Source of the DNA: Gammaproteobacteria bacterium
GTDB taxonomy: Bacteria; Pseudomonadota; Gammaproteobacteria; DRLM01
DNA: 42,061 bases
Direction of reading: 5' to 3'
Assembly: GCA_023266095.1 (NCBI GenBank)
Contig: JAHFRV010000026.1
Location: 1-42,061, forward strand
Numbering within the stretch: position 1 is the stretch's first letter; every line of letters begins with the position of its first letter. A model generated the notes under the pieces. That model worked only from the letters and a program-made list of their open reading frames with translations. It did no database searches and was not told the DNA's origin. This document shows positions 16,811-26,061 of the stretch, piece after piece. The position numbers and the translations under genes are program-made.

Positions 16811-18040
16811 ATGCCTGAAACGTTAATTAAAGTCGATTTATCCAAGGCGCCGGAGGAGCAGAGCGCGGTCATTCATAATCGCTGGCATCCGGATATTCCC
16901 ATGACGACTTGGGTCAAGCCCGGCGCCGAGTTCCGCGTCGAATGTGTGGACTGGACCGGCGGACAAATCGCCAACAACAACAGCGCAATCGACATTCGCG
17001 ACGTCGATCTCACCAAGGTTCATTATCTCAGCGGTCCGATCGGTGTCGAGGGTGTCGAGCCTGGCGATTTGCTGGTGGTGGATATTCTGGATTTAGGCAC
17101 GCTGGCTGAATCCGAGTGGGGCTTCACCGGCTTATTCGCCAAGGAGAACGGCGGCGGTTTTCTCACCGATCATTATCCCGACGCGCGCAAAGCCTGTTGG
17201 GATTTTCACGGTATTTACACCACCAGCCGCCACATTCCCAAAGTGCGTTTCGCCGGCATCATGCATCCCGGTCTGATCGGCTGCCTGCCTTCCGCCGACT
17301 TGCTCGCGCAATGGAATAAACGCGAGGCGGATTTGGTGGCGACCAATCCGGAGCGCGTACCGCCCTTGGCGGCCTTGCCCTACGCGCCCACCGCGGTGAT
17401 GGGCGGTATGAAAGGCGCTGCCGCCGCGGCCGCGGCTAAAGAAGGCGCGCGCACCGTGCCGCCGCGCGAACACGGCGGCAACTGCGATATTAAAAATCTT
17501 TCGCGGGGTTCCAAAGTTTATTTCCCGGTCTACGTCAAAGGCGGCGGCCTGTCGATGGGCGATATCCATTTCAGTCAGGGTGACGGTGAAATCACTTTTT
17601 GCGGCGCCATCGAAATGGCCGGCTACATCGACATCCACGTCGATGTCATCAAAGGCGGCATGGCCAAATACGGCGTCACCAATCCGATCTTCCAGCCCAG
17701 CCCGATGGAGCCGCGTTACAGCAATTACCTCATCTTCGAAGGTATCTCGGTGGATGAAGCGGGCAAGCAATATTATCTGGATGCGCATGTCGCCTATCGC
17801 CGCGCCTGTTTGAACGCCATCGAATACATGAAGAAATTCGGCTACACCGGCGAGCAGGCCTACGCCATTCTCGGCACCGCGCCGGTGGAAGGTCACATCA
17901 GCGGCATCGTCGACATTCCCAATGCCTGCGCGACGCTGTGGCTGCCCACCGACATTTTTGAATTCGACATGAAACCGAATTCAGACGGCCCGATCGTTGA
18001 TGTGGGCGGTAGCGGTGTAGATTTGGCGCGGGTCGCTTAA
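16811..18040 (+). CDS. fmdA: Formamidase
   Basis: A 409-residue enzyme of the acetamidase/formamidase (FmdA) family, cutting formamide to formate and ammonia in the cytoplasm. Recognisable family stretches include the opening MPETLIKVDLSKAPEEQ, IANNNSAIDIRDVDLTKVHYLSGPIGVEGVEPGDLLVVDIL, PPREHGGNCDIKNLSRGSKVYFPVYVKGG and SMGDIHFSQGDGEITFCGAIEM. Its length is that of the Methylophilus enzyme family. The start at 16811 has AGGAG just upstream; the frame opens earlier but without sense. It lies downstream of the porin and upstream of fmdB, the known fmd gene neighbourhood. Confidence 0.95.
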   Translation: MPETLIKVDLSKAPEEQSAVIHNRWHPDIPMTTWVKPGAEFRVECVDWTGGQIANNNSAIDIRDVDLTKVHYLSGPIGVEGVEPGDLLVVDILDLGTLAESEWGFTGLFAKENGGGFLTDHYPDARKACWDFHGIYTTSRHIPKVRFAGIMHPGLIGCLPSADLLAQWNKREADLVATNPERVPPLAALPYAPTAVMGGMKGAAAAAAAKEGARTVPPREHGGNCDIKNLSRGSKVYFPVYVKGGGLSMGDIHFSQGDGEITFCGAIEMAGYIDIHVDVIKGGMAKYGVTNPIFQPSPMEPRYSNYLIFEGISVDEAGKQYYLDAHVAYRRACLNAIEYMKKFGYTGEQAYAILGTAPVEGHISGIVDIPNACATLWLPTDIFEFDMKPNSDGPIVDVGGSGVDLARVA

Positions 18041-18108
18041 TCAGCGGGCGAAACCGGGTCATGCTGGCGCGGTTTCATGCATAGCATCAGCAACGGAGTT
18101 TTTCAGCA

Positions 18109-18420
18109 ATGCCCTTGTACGAATATGAGTGCAATCACTGCGGTACTTTCACTGATTTCGCCAAGATGGCCGATTCGACTTTACCAGCGAATTGTCCTGA
18201 ATGTGGCGTCACGTCGCCGCGGATCATTTCAGCGCCGCGGCTGGCAATGGTTTCCAAGTTCGCCCGTGTCGCGCATGAACGTAATGAAAAAAGCGCGCAC
18301 CAGCCGGTGATGGCAAGCAAGGGTACCGGCAAATGCAGTCATAGCGGCCCTTGCAATCATGGCCCGGTCAAGGCGGCGCCTGCCAAAATGCCGCAACGTC
18401 CTTGGATGCTGGGCCACTAA
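18109..18420 (+). CDS. fmdB: FmdB-family zinc-ribbon protein
   Basis: A 103-residue protein with an N-terminal zinc ribbon (MPLYEYECNHCG ... CPECG) followed by a low-complexity tail. In methylotrophs FmdB was proposed to regulate formamidase; in general the family's role is unsettled. The tail holds additional Cys and His residues (GKCSHSGPCNHGP) that may bind another metal, unusual compared with the short standard form. It follows fmdA after 68 bases with GGAG ~10 bases before the ATG. Confidence 0.9.
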   Translation: MPLYEYECNHCGTFTDFAKMADSTLPANCPECGVTSPRIISAPRLAMVSKFARVAHERNEKSAHQPVMASKGTGKCSHSGPCNHGPVKAAPAKMPQRPWMLGH

Positions 18421-18477
18421 CGAAATAATAATGGCGGCGGCAGTAGCCGTTTGTTGAACTAACGCCCCTCAGCTTTA

Positions 18478-18506
18478 AACGGCGCCCTAATAAAGGCGCC
18501 GTTTTT
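18478..18506 (+). terminator. Rho-independent terminator after fmdB
   Basis: Stem AACGGCGCC / GGCGCCGTT (9 bp) with an 8-base loop is followed by T6 within the run. A strong classical terminator closing the porin-fmdA-fmdB unit. Confidence 0.92.
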
Positions 18507-18805
18507 TCTATTTGTCCTATTCCACGTATAAATCTTAAAGCACCGACTGCCGGCGCACCATCGCGCGGCGAGATGTTCTATTGCTGCACCACTATCATCT
18601 AATCAAGTGGCGATTCGTAGAGTTATTTAAAAAATATCGCTGCACTTTATTCATCCATGCACTAGCGCAAAATGGTTCGCGCAATATTGACGACTCATAA
18701 CTTATTGAAGGCTTGCAATTAGCATCGCCAAAAATAGCGCTTTATTAGTGCGTGTATCGTTGCCTCCTTGATGGAGCGCGAACTAAAAAATAATCAAATA
18801 GCGAG
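18507..18805. other. Upstream regulatory region of the amide/urea transporter
   Basis: No gene is supported. The region is more AT-rich than its neighbours and contains three TGCAC half-sites (near 18574, 18634 and 18658) plus CAAAATGGT near 18667, which resembles one half of an NtrC site. These may be enhancers for the sigma-54 promoter at 18806. Confidence 0.4.
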
Positions 18806-18821
18806 TGGCATACAGGTTGCA
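18806..18821 (+). promoter_or_regulatory. Sigma-54-type promoter of the amide/urea transporter operon
   Basis: TGGCATACAGGTTGCA has GG and GC ten bases apart, TGGCA and a perfect TTGCA. It lies 93 bases upstream of the binding-protein start at 18914. Confidence 0.75.
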
Positions 18822-18913
18822 ATCTCTCTATCGCCAAGGTGCTCACGCAAAAAGTCTCTTGGATGAGAGGCGGCGTACTCGGAGCGAAGCGAAAACTTTT
18901 GTAGGGGGTAAAA

Positions 18914-20149
18914 ATGAAGCAGCATGCGTTTATTAGTGGGTGGCGACGGTCGCTGGTGTTGGCGGTGGGCCTGTGCTTCGCGGCGGCGTCGCAATCCTTC
19001 GCCGCGCCGACGACCGCGCAGGTCAATACCACAGGCCTCGCCGTCACCGACAAAGAAGTCACGGTCGGTATTCTCCATTCGCTGACCGGCACCATGTCGA
19101 TCAGTGAGACCGGTTCGGTCGAGGCCGAGAAGTTGGCGATCGAACAGATCAACAAAATGGGCGGCATTCTCGGCCGGCAGATCAAGATCGTGCAGGAAGA
19201 CGGCGCCAGCGACTGGCCGACCTTCGCCGAAAAATCCAAGAAGCTTTTGGTGCAGGACAAAGTAGCGACGGTGTTCGGCTGCTGGACCTCCGCGTCGCGC
19301 AAAGCGGTGTTGCCGGTGTTTGAAAAAGAGAACGGTCTGCTGTACTACCCGACTTTTTATGAAGGTCTGGAGCAATCGAAGAACGTGATCTATACCGGTC
19401 AGGAAGCCACGCAGCAAATCCTCGCCGGTTTGGACTGGGTGGCCAAGGAGAAAAACGCCAAAACCTTTTACCTGATCGGCTCGGATTATATTTGGCCGCG
19501 CACCTCCATGAAGATCGCCCGCAAGCATATCGAGAACGTGCTTAAGGGCAAGGTAGTCGGCGAAGAATATGCGCCGCTCGGTCACACTCAGTTCGGTTCC
19601 GTCATCAATAAAATCAAGTTGAAGAAACCCGATGTGATTTATGCCGCGGTAGTGGGCGGCAGTAACGTGGCCTGGTTCAAACAGCTCAAAGCGGCCGGCA
19701 TCACCGGTGCCAAGCAAACGCTGCTGACCATCTCGGTCACCGAAGATGAAGTGCTGGGCATTGGCGGTGAAAATCTGGTGGGCTTCTACTCGGCGATGAA
19801 ATATTTCCAGAGCCTGGACAATCCCAATAACGCCGCCTTCGTGAAGGCCTTCAAGGAACGCTGGGGCGCCGACAGCGTGATGGGCGACGTGACCCAGGCC
19901 GCGTATCTCGGTCCCTGGTTGTGGAAGGCCGCGGTGGAAAAGGCCGGCAGCTTCGACGTGAGCAAGGTGGCGGCGGCCTCGCCCGGCATCGAGTTGAAGA
20001 CCGCGCCGGAAGGTTACGTCAAGGTCCATCCCAATCATCACTTATGGAGCAAGGCGCGTATCGGCCAGTGGAAAGCCGACGGCCAGGTGAAGCTGGTGTA
20101 TGAGTCCGCTTTGATTGAGCCCAATCCGTTTCCGGCGGGTTATCAGTAA
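18914..20149 (+). CDS. Amide/urea ABC transporter substrate-binding protein (FmdD/UrtA-like)
   Basis: A 411-residue periplasmic binding protein of the branched-chain amino acid/urea class (HAAT family). The signal peptide ends near FAAASQSFA (residue ~30). The mature part opens VTVGILHSLTGTMSISETG and has FGCWTSASRKAVLPVFEKENGLLYYPTFYEG, the UrtA/FmdD/AmiC-like ligand-cleft pattern. The window holds a second, UrtA-like paralog. This one sits with an amidase, has no long UrtB, and follows fmdA-fmdB, so short-chain amides such as formamide or acetamide (and perhaps urea) are the likely ligands. GGGGG precedes the start. Confidence 0.88.
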   Translation: MKQHAFISGWRRSLVLAVGLCFAAASQSFAAPTTAQVNTTGLAVTDKEVTVGILHSLTGTMSISETGSVEAEKLAIEQINKMGGILGRQIKIVQEDGASDWPTFAEKSKKLLVQDKVATVFGCWTSASRKAVLPVFEKENGLLYYPTFYEGLEQSKNVIYTGQEATQQILAGLDWVAKEKNAKTFYLIGSDYIWPRTSMKIARKHIENVLKGKVVGEEYAPLGHTQFGSVINKIKLKKPDVIYAAVVGGSNVAWFKQLKAAGITGAKQTLLTISVTEDEVLGIGGENLVGFYSAMKYFQSLDNPNNAAFVKAFKERWGADSVMGDVTQAAYLGPWLWKAAVEKAGSFDVSKVAAASPGIELKTAPEGYVKVHPNHHLWSKARIGQWKADGQVKLVYESALIEPNPFPAGYQ

Positions 20150-20230
20150 TAAACAGTGTGATTCGGCGCCGGCTTCGCCGGCGCCGACTTCTCAATGCAG
20201 GCAGTTATAGTGCGATCGAGGGGGCTATTC

Positions 20231-21157
20231 ATGTTTGATGCATACACCACGGCGGAATTGGGCAATATCTTCGTCATGCAGGGTTTTGCGGGTTTAAGCC
20301 TGTTCAGCGTGCTGCTGCTGATGGCTTTGGGTCTGGCGATTATCTTCGGCCAGATGGGTGTGATCAATATGGCCCACGGCGAATTCATGACCATCGGCGC
20401 CTACACCACGGTGATGTTATCGACCTTGACCGAGCAATATGCACCCGGCTTTCTTTCCTATTACTTTTTCTTCGCCATCGCTTTGAGTTTTCTCATCGCC
20501 TTCGGCATCGGTTATCTGGTGGAGCTGGGCATGATCCGCCATCTCTACAAGCGGCCCTTGGATACCTTGCTCGCCACCTGGGGCTTGAGCCTGATCATGC
20601 AGCAAATCTTCCGCTCCTCGTTCGGCGCCCGCGAAGTGAGCGCGACTTTGCCCGACTGGTTGATGGGTTCGTGGCAGCCGGTGGAGGGCATGGATATTCC
20701 GCTCAACGGGTTGTTCGTAATGGGGCTCACCATAAGCGTGACCTTGGGTGTAGTGTTGTTCATGTTTCGTTCGCGCTGGGGCTTGCGGGTGCGGGCCACG
20801 ACGCAGAACCGCATCATGAGCGGCGCGGTCGGCATCAATACCACTAAGGTCGATCGCGTGACCTTCGCGCTGGGTTGCGGTCTCGCCGGCATCGCCGGCG
20901 CGGCGTTCACCACCATCGCCTCGACCGGGCCGACTACCGGATCGCTGTACATCGTCGATACATTTTTAGTGGTGGTGTTCGGCGGCGCGCAGAGTTTGTT
21001 CGGCACCATCGCCTCGGCGTTCAGCATCGCCCAGGCGCAATCGATCATGGAGTTCTTCATGGCTAGCTCGATGGCCAAGGTTCTCACCTTGATGACCATC
21101 ATCGGGATACTCATGCTGCGGCCCGAGGGATTGTTTTCCATAAAGGTACGCAAGTAG
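20231..21157 (+). CDS. Amide/urea ABC transporter permease 1 (FmdE/UrtB-like, short form)
   Basis: A 308-residue LivH-type inner-membrane permease with about eight hydrophobic segments. It has the family motif FGQMGVINMAHGEFMTIGAYTT near the N-terminus and RPLDTLLATWGLSLIMQQI. It lacks the N-terminal HEAT-like periplasmic extension seen in the second cluster's UrtB. The start at 20231 has GAGGGGG upstream; earlier in-frame codons lie in the untranslated leader. Second gene of a five-gene ABC operon. Confidence 0.9.
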   Translation: MFDAYTTAELGNIFVMQGFAGLSLFSVLLLMALGLAIIFGQMGVINMAHGEFMTIGAYTTVMLSTLTEQYAPGFLSYYFFFAIALSFLIAFGIGYLVELGMIRHLYKRPLDTLLATWGLSLIMQQIFRSSFGAREVSATLPDWLMGSWQPVEGMDIPLNGLFVMGLTISVTLGVVLFMFRSRWGLRVRATTQNRIMSGAVGINTTKVDRVTFALGCGLAGIAGAAFTTIASTGPTTGSLYIVDTFLVVVFGGAQSLFGTIASAFSIAQAQSIMEFFMASSMAKVLTLMTIIGILMLRPEGLFSIKVRK

Positions 21158-21181
21158 CCAACGCGGAGGTAAGCAACGATT

Positions 21182-22393
21182 ATGAGCGCGATATACCGAA
21201 ATCTGCTCGGCGGCCGCTCGGGACTAATCGGCCTGGCGATCCTGGCCGGTTTGATCCTGCTGGTACTGCCGGCCCTGCTCGACATTTTCCGGCTCAATCT
21301 AGTCGGTAAATATTTGACCTATGCCTTCGTCGCGGTGGGACTGGTGTTGTGCTGGGGTTACGGCGGCATCTTGAGTCTGGGACAAGGCGTGTTCTTCGGT
21401 CTCGGCGGTTATTGCATGGCGATGTTCCTCAAGCTGGAGGCTTCGGACCCGCAAAGCACGGCGATTCAAACCACGCCGGGCATTCCGGATTTCATGGACT
21501 GGAATCAAATTACCGCGCTACCGTGGTTCTGGGAACCGTTCAACAATCTGGGCTTCACACTGCTGGCGGTTCTGGTGGTTCCAACGGTGTTCGCTTATCT
21601 GATCGGATTGGCGATGTTCAAGCGGCGGGTGGGCGGCGTGTATTTCGCCATCATCACCCAGGTGATCGCGGCGATAGTCACCATTCTCATCGTCGGGCAG
21701 CAGGGTTACACCGGCGGCATCAACGGCATCACCGACTTGAAGACCTTGGGCGGCTGGGACATCCGCACTGATTCCGCCAAATACATTTTGTATTACGTGA
21801 ACGCGCTGCTGCTGTTAGGCTGCATATTGATCGGCCGCTACATCACCACCAGTAAATTCGGCCGCTTGCTGCTGGCGATGCGCGATAAAGAAGACCGGGT
21901 GCGTTTCTCCGGCTACGACGTCGCCGACTTCAAGATCTTCGTGTTCTGCGTCGGCGCGCTGTTCTCTGCCATCGGCGGCGCGATGTTCACCTTGCAGGTG
22001 GGGTTCATGTCGCCGTCGTTCGTCGGCATCGTGCCTTCCATCGAGATGGTGATTTACACCGCGGTGGGCGGACGTTTGTCGTTGCTCGGCGCGGTCTACG
22101 GCACCTTGCTGGTGAATGCCGGCAAGACCGCTTTCTCGGAAAGTTTCCCCGAGTTGTGGTTGTTCCTGATGGGCGGTTTGTTCATCGCGGTGGTGATGTT
22201 CTTCCCCAACGGCCTGGCCGGCATCTATGAGAAATACATCCAGCCCTATCTGTCGCTGCGTTATTTCCGCAAGCGGACGCCTAGTGCGCCACCGCCCGCT
22301 ACAGCCAAGCGTAGCGCATCGTCCAGCGGCGGTTTGACGCCCTCGGCGTTGCCCGGCGCCACGGGACGGGTCATGAAAAACCAGGAAAGCTGA
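21182..22393 (+). CDS. Amide/urea ABC transporter permease 2 (FmdF/UrtC-like)
   Basis: A 403-residue LivM-type permease. It has conserved CWGYGGILSLGQGVFFGLGGYCM and QQGYTGGINGITDLKTLGGWDI, and multiple hydrophobic helices. The C-terminal ~40 residues are a hydrophilic Pro/Ser/Ala-rich tail not needed for transport and not found in the paralogous UrtC here. It pairs with the preceding permease to form the channel. Confidence 0.9.
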   Translation: MSAIYRNLLGGRSGLIGLAILAGLILLVLPALLDIFRLNLVGKYLTYAFVAVGLVLCWGYGGILSLGQGVFFGLGGYCMAMFLKLEASDPQSTAIQTTPGIPDFMDWNQITALPWFWEPFNNLGFTLLAVLVVPTVFAYLIGLAMFKRRVGGVYFAIITQVIAAIVTILIVGQQGYTGGINGITDLKTLGGWDIRTDSAKYILYYVNALLLLGCILIGRYITTSKFGRLLLAMRDKEDRVRFSGYDVADFKIFVFCVGALFSAIGGAMFTLQVGFMSPSFVGIVPSIEMVIYTAVGGRLSLLGAVYGTLLVNAGKTAFSESFPELWLFLMGGLFIAVVMFFPNGLAGIYEKYIQPYLSLRYFRKRTPSAPPPATAKRSASSSGGLTPSALPGATGRVMKNQES

Positions 22394-22403
22394 GGAGAGC
22401 GCG

Positions 22404-23147
22404 ATGACCAATAACGACTTCATGCTGTCGGTGGAAGACCTCACCGTATCTTTCGACGGCTTCAAGGCGGTGGATGCCCTCAACCTCTACGTCGATCGCA
22501 ACGAACTGCGGGTGGTGATCGGCCCCAACGGCGCCGGCAAGACCACCTTGCTGGACTTGATCTGCGGCAAGACCAAGGCCACCGCCGGCTCGATCCGTTT
22601 CAAAGGCAAGGAGCTCACCAAACTGGCGGAGCACGACATCGTGCGGTCCGGAGTGGGACGCAAATTCCAGACACCGTCCATCTACGAGAATCTTTCGGTG
22701 TTCGAGAATCTGGAAATTTCTTTTCCGCGCGGGCGCGGCGTATTCGGTTCGTTGGCCTTCCGCCGCACGCCGGATGTGGTGGAACGGGTGCAAGGGGTGG
22801 CCGAGGAGATTTTCCTCGCCGACCATCTCGACATGGAGGCCGGTCTGCTCAGTCACGGCCAGAAACAATGGCTGGAGATCGGCATGCTGCTGATCCAGTC
22901 GCCGGAGCTGCTGATGCTGGACGAACCGGTGGCGGGCATGAGCGTCAAAGAACGCGAGTTGACCGCCGAACTGCTCAGGCGCATCTGTTTGAACCGTTCG
23001 GTGATCGTCATCGAGCACGACATGGACTTCGTGCAGCGCATCGCCCACAAGGTGACGGTGTTACATCAGGGCAAGATGCTGGCGGAGGGCAGCATGAAAA
23101 AAGTCCAGGCCGACCCGCGGGTCATCGAAGTGTATTTGGGTCATTGA
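22404..23147 (+). CDS. Amide/urea ABC transporter ATP-binding protein 1 (LivG/UrtD-like)
   Basis: A 247-residue ATPase. Walker A is GPNGAGKTTLL, signature LSHGQKQWLEIG (the urea/amide-type variant of LSGGQ), Walker B LLMLDEPVAG, and EHDMDF contains the switch His. It couples ATP use to the two permeases. GAGGAG precedes the start. Confidence 0.92.
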   Translation: MTNNDFMLSVEDLTVSFDGFKAVDALNLYVDRNELRVVIGPNGAGKTTLLDLICGKTKATAGSIRFKGKELTKLAEHDIVRSGVGRKFQTPSIYENLSVFENLEISFPRGRGVFGSLAFRRTPDVVERVQGVAEEIFLADHLDMEAGLLSHGQKQWLEIGMLLIQSPELLMLDEPVAGMSVKERELTAELLRRICLNRSVIVIEHDMDFVQRIAHKVTVLHQGKMLAEGSMKKVQADPRVIEVYLGH

Positions 23148-23165
23148 GCGCGAGGAGCAAACAAC

Positions 23166-23855
23166 ATGTTCGCAGTCGACGGGTTGACGGTGAGTTACGG
23201 GCAGAGCGAGGTCATCCACGGCGTGAGTTTCAAGGCCGCCAAAAACGAGACCATCGCCATCATGGGCCGTAACGGCATGGGCAAGACCACCCTCTTCAAA
23301 TCCATGATGGGTATCCTGCCTTCCAAGCAGGGCAAGGTGGAAGTGGACGGCGTCGACGTCGCCGGCATGGAGAGCCATCGTCGGGTGCGCAGCGGCATGG
23401 CCTACGTGCCGCAGGGCCGCTGGATATTTCCCACCCTCACCGTGCAGGAAAACATCGAGACCGGTTTGGAGAAATCCAAGACCAAACAAATCCCCGAGGA
23501 CATCTACGCGCTGTTTCCGGTGTTGTTCGACATGCGCAAGCGTAAGGGCGGTAATCTGTCCGGCGGCCAGCAGCAGCAATTGGCGATCGCGCGCGCCCTG
23601 GTCACCGATCCCAAGGTGTTGTTGCTCGATGAACCTACCGAGGGCATCCAGCCGTCGATCATCAAGGACATCGCCAAGGTGCTCAACGAAATCCGCAAGC
23701 TGCGCGAGATCACCATCATCGTCTCGGAGCAGGTATTAAGTTTTACATTGGAGATCGCCGACCGGCTGATCGTCATCGACAAGGGCAAGTTCATCCACGA
23801 GGATCCGCGCGCCAACGTGGATACCGCCAAGATCAGCGAGTATCTCTCGGTGTAA
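23166..23855 (+). CDS. Amide/urea ABC transporter ATP-binding protein 2 (LivF/UrtE-like)
   Basis: A 229-residue ATPase. Walker A is GRNGMGKTTLF, signature LSGGQQQQLAIAR, Walker B VLLLDEPTEGIQP. It completes the heterodimeric ATPase with the preceding gene. GAGGAG precedes the start. It closes the five-gene transporter and is followed after 65 bases by the amidase, probably in the same operon. Confidence 0.92.
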   Translation: MFAVDGLTVSYGQSEVIHGVSFKAAKNETIAIMGRNGMGKTTLFKSMMGILPSKQGKVEVDGVDVAGMESHRRVRSGMAYVPQGRWIFPTLTVQENIETGLEKSKTKQIPEDIYALFPVLFDMRKRKGGNLSGGQQQQLAIARALVTDPKVLLLDEPTEGIQPSIIKDIAKVLNEIRKLREITIIVSEQVLSFTLEIADRLIVIDKGKFIHEDPRANVDTAKISEYLSV

Positions 23856-23920
23856 CGAGACGCGTAACGAGCATTTAACAACGGCCAACTTTCAATAGAG
23901 CTGAGTAAAGGAGAACCACG

Positions 23921-24967
23921 ATGCGGCAAGGCGATATTTCTTCCAGTAAAGATTGCGTGGGCGTGGCGGCGGTGAATTACAAAATGCCGCGGTTGCACAC
24001 CCGTGCCGAAGTGTTGGACAACGCGCGCAAGATCGCCGAGATGGTGGTCGGCATGAAACAGGGTCTGCCGGGGATGGACCTGGTGATTTTTCCCGAATAC
24101 AGCACCCACGGCATCATGTACGACCCGGGCGAGATGTATGAAAACGCCGCGACGGTGCCGGGCGAGGAGACCGAAATATTTTCCGCCGCTTGCCGCAAGG
24201 CCAATACCTGGGGCGTGTTCTCGCTCACCGGCGAACGGCATGAGGCCCACCCGCGCAAAGCGCCGTACAATACGCTGATACTGATCAATAGTGAAGGCGA
24301 GATCGTGCAGAAGTATCGCAAAATCATGCCGTGGTGTCCCATCGAAGGCTGGTATCCCGGCGGCAAGACTTTCGTCAGCGAAGGCCCCAAGGGTCTCAAG
24401 ATCAGCCTCATCATTTGCGACGACGGCAATTATCCGGAAATCTGGCGCGACTGCACCATGAAGGGCGCCGAGCTGGTGGTGCGCTGCCAAGGTTATATGT
24501 ATCCGGCCAAGGAACAGCAAATCATGGTGGCCAAGGCCATGGCCTGGATGAACAACACCTACGTGGCGGTGGCCAACGCCACCGGCTTCGACGGCGTGTA
24601 TTCCTATTTCGGCCACTCCGCCATCATCGGTTTCGACGGCCGGACCTTGGCCGAATGCGCCGAAGAAGAATACGGCATCCAGTACGCCGAGCTTTCGGTA
24701 TCGCAAATCCGCGACGCGCGCCGCAACTGGCAATCGCAGAATCACTTGTTCAAGCTGCTGCATCGCGGCTACACCGGCATGATCAATTCCGGCGACGATC
24801 CGCAAGGACTCGCTGAATGCCCTTACGATTTTTATCGCACCTGGGTGCTCGATCCCGCGCAGGCGCGCCGTCAGGCGGAAGCGATTACCCGCGAGATGCC
24901 GGGCACATCCGAGTGCGTGGTTCCCGGCATACCGACCACCCCGCCTGAGCGTAAGCACGTCGCATAA
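23921..24967 (+). CDS. amiE: Aliphatic amidase
   Basis: A 348-residue nitrilase-superfamily amidase that cuts short aliphatic amides (acetamide, propionamide) to the acid and ammonia. The catalytic triad is at the positions known from the Pseudomonas enzyme, Glu59 (FPEYSTHG), Lys134 (QKYRKIMPW) and Cys166 ([15 protein letters not shown]), with Glu142 also present. The start MRQGDISSS matches the typical AmiE start and has AAGGAG upstream. AmiF formamidases are relatives, but the N-terminus and length fit AmiE better. Adjacent to the amide transporter. Confidence 0.95.
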   Translation: MRQGDISSSKDCVGVAAVNYKMPRLHTRAEVLDNARKIAEMVVGMKQGLPGMDLVIFPEYSTHGIMYDPGEMYENAATVPGEETEIFSAACRKANTWGVFSLTGERHEAHPRKAPYNTLILINSEGEIVQKYRKIMPWCPIEGWYPGGKTFVSEGPKGLKISLIICDDGNYPEIWRDCTMKGAELVVRCQGYMYPAKEQQIMVAKAMAWMNNTYVAVANATGFDGVYSYFGHSAIIGFDGRTLAECAEEEYGIQYAELSVSQIRDARRNWQSQNHLFKLLHRGYTGMINSGDDPQGLAECPYDFYRTWVLDPAQARRQAEAITREMPGTSECVVPGIPTTPPERKHVA

Positions 24968-25120
24968 TTTTCGGCGGAGCGCGGGCATCATGCCCGTTTC
25001 CCATAGGCCGCACCAATCGGAGGCAATGTCCGGTGCGTCAGCACCGTGATAGCGCAGCCGCCCAGGCCATGCAGGCGGATTTCCCTATTAAGACTTTGAT
25101 ATGCTGCTCAATCCCCCACG
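24968..25120. other. Spacer after amiE with dyads
   Basis: No gene. CGGTGC/GCACCG around 25034-25049 forms a small stem, and GCACC at 25010-25014 with AATCG and GAGGC following is a weak NtrC-like site ahead of the promoter at 25121. Confidence 0.35.
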
Positions 25121-25136
25121 TGGCATGCCTCCTGCT
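25121..25136 (+). promoter_or_regulatory. Sigma-54-type promoter of the porin 2-urtABCDE unit
   Basis: TGGCATGCCTCCTGCT has the -24 box TGGCATG with GG and GC ten bases apart; the -12 box CTGCT differs from TTGCT at one base. It lies ~115 bases before the second porin start. Confidence 0.55.
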
Positions 25137-25253
25137 GTTGGTTGTGTGACGGCAACCATGTTGCGTATAGGCCACGGAGTTGTCGATGCAATTTAGTTTG
25201 GGTGGCTTGCAAAAGCCGGCGCTCGACTCATTACAAAGAGGAACTCGGGGATC

Positions 25254-25991
25254 ATGAACAAGAAACTATCTAGTCTACTGTCGCTCACGCTCGCAAGCGT
25301 TACCGGCGTGGCGGCGCTGGTGATGCCTGGCACCGCAAGCGCCGACCTCACCGGCAACATCGGCGTCTTTTCGAAATATGTGTTGCGGGGTATCACCAAC
25401 GCCACCGAGAACGACAACACCACGGTGCAAGGCGGCTTTGACTACAGCCACGCCAGCGGTTTTTACGCCGGCTACTGGGGCTCCAACCTGGGATACGGCA
25501 ACGGCGCCACCAACACCGGTTTCGAAAACGATCTCTATGCCGGCTACGCCGGCAAGGCCGGCGACTTCAGCTACAGCCTGGGCCTGATCCAATACTACTA
25601 CATCGAAGTCGACGACTCCGACGGCCTGGAATTCGTAGGCAGCGTCGGCTACGGCCCGGTCAAAGCCGGCTTCAAATACCTCACCAAGGACGTCGCCTGG
25701 GGCAACACCGGCGACATCTACTGGACCGTCGATTACTCCGCCAGCCTGCCCATGGAATTCGGCTTCGGCGCCAGCCTCGGCTACTACACCTACGAAGAAA
25801 GCGGCGACTTCATTCCCGCCACAGCCAACGATTCGGCCTTCCGCCACCTCAACCTCAGCCTCTCCCATCCGGTGGGCGACACCGGCGCCAACATGAACGT
25901 GACCTACGTGATCGGCGGCGAAGACCGTCAAGGCACGGACCAGGAAGATACGGTGGTCCTCGGCCTGACCTACGGCTTCGAGGTGAAGTAA
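25254..25991 (+). CDS. TorF-family putative porin, copy 2 (FmdC-like)
   Basis: A 245-residue outer-membrane barrel protein, paralog of the gene at 15988. The signal peptide ends near the GTASA region (~residue 31), and the mature parts are alike throughout. A 206-base segment (25608-25813) differs from the first copy (16342-16547) at only three bases, while the signal peptide and the ends are more diverged. Located ahead of urtA, it probably supplies urea or amide passage through the outer membrane. GAGGAA lies upstream of the ATG. Confidence 0.85.
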   Translation: MNKKLSSLLSLTLASVTGVAALVMPGTASADLTGNIGVFSKYVLRGITNATENDNTTVQGGFDYSHASGFYAGYWGSNLGYGNGATNTGFENDLYAGYAGKAGDFSYSLGLIQYYYIEVDDSDGLEFVGSVGYGPVKAGFKYLTKDVAWGNTGDIYWTVDYSASLPMEFGFGASLGYYTYEESGDFIPATANDSAFRHLNLSLSHPVGDTGANMNVTYVIGGEDRQGTDQEDTVVLGLTYGFEVK

Positions 25992-26003
25992 CTGATCAAT
26001 ACC

Positions 26004-26030
26004 TGGCCGGCTCAATGCCGGCCATTTTTT
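26004..26030 (+). terminator. Rho-independent terminator/attenuator after porin 2
   Basis: TGGCCGG / CCGGCCA (7 bp), 7-base loop, then T6. It stands between the porin and urtA, only ~35 bases before urtA, so it probably lets most transcripts stop after the porin while some read into urtABCDE. Confidence 0.85.
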
Positions 26031-26061
26031 CCACGGCAGGCAAAAAAATTAAGGGGGCGAA

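Noticed and set aside
23921-24967. Formamidase AmiF
   Set aside because: N-terminus, length and residue numbering (Glu59, Lys134, Cys166) match AmiE; formamidase is already present as FmdA.
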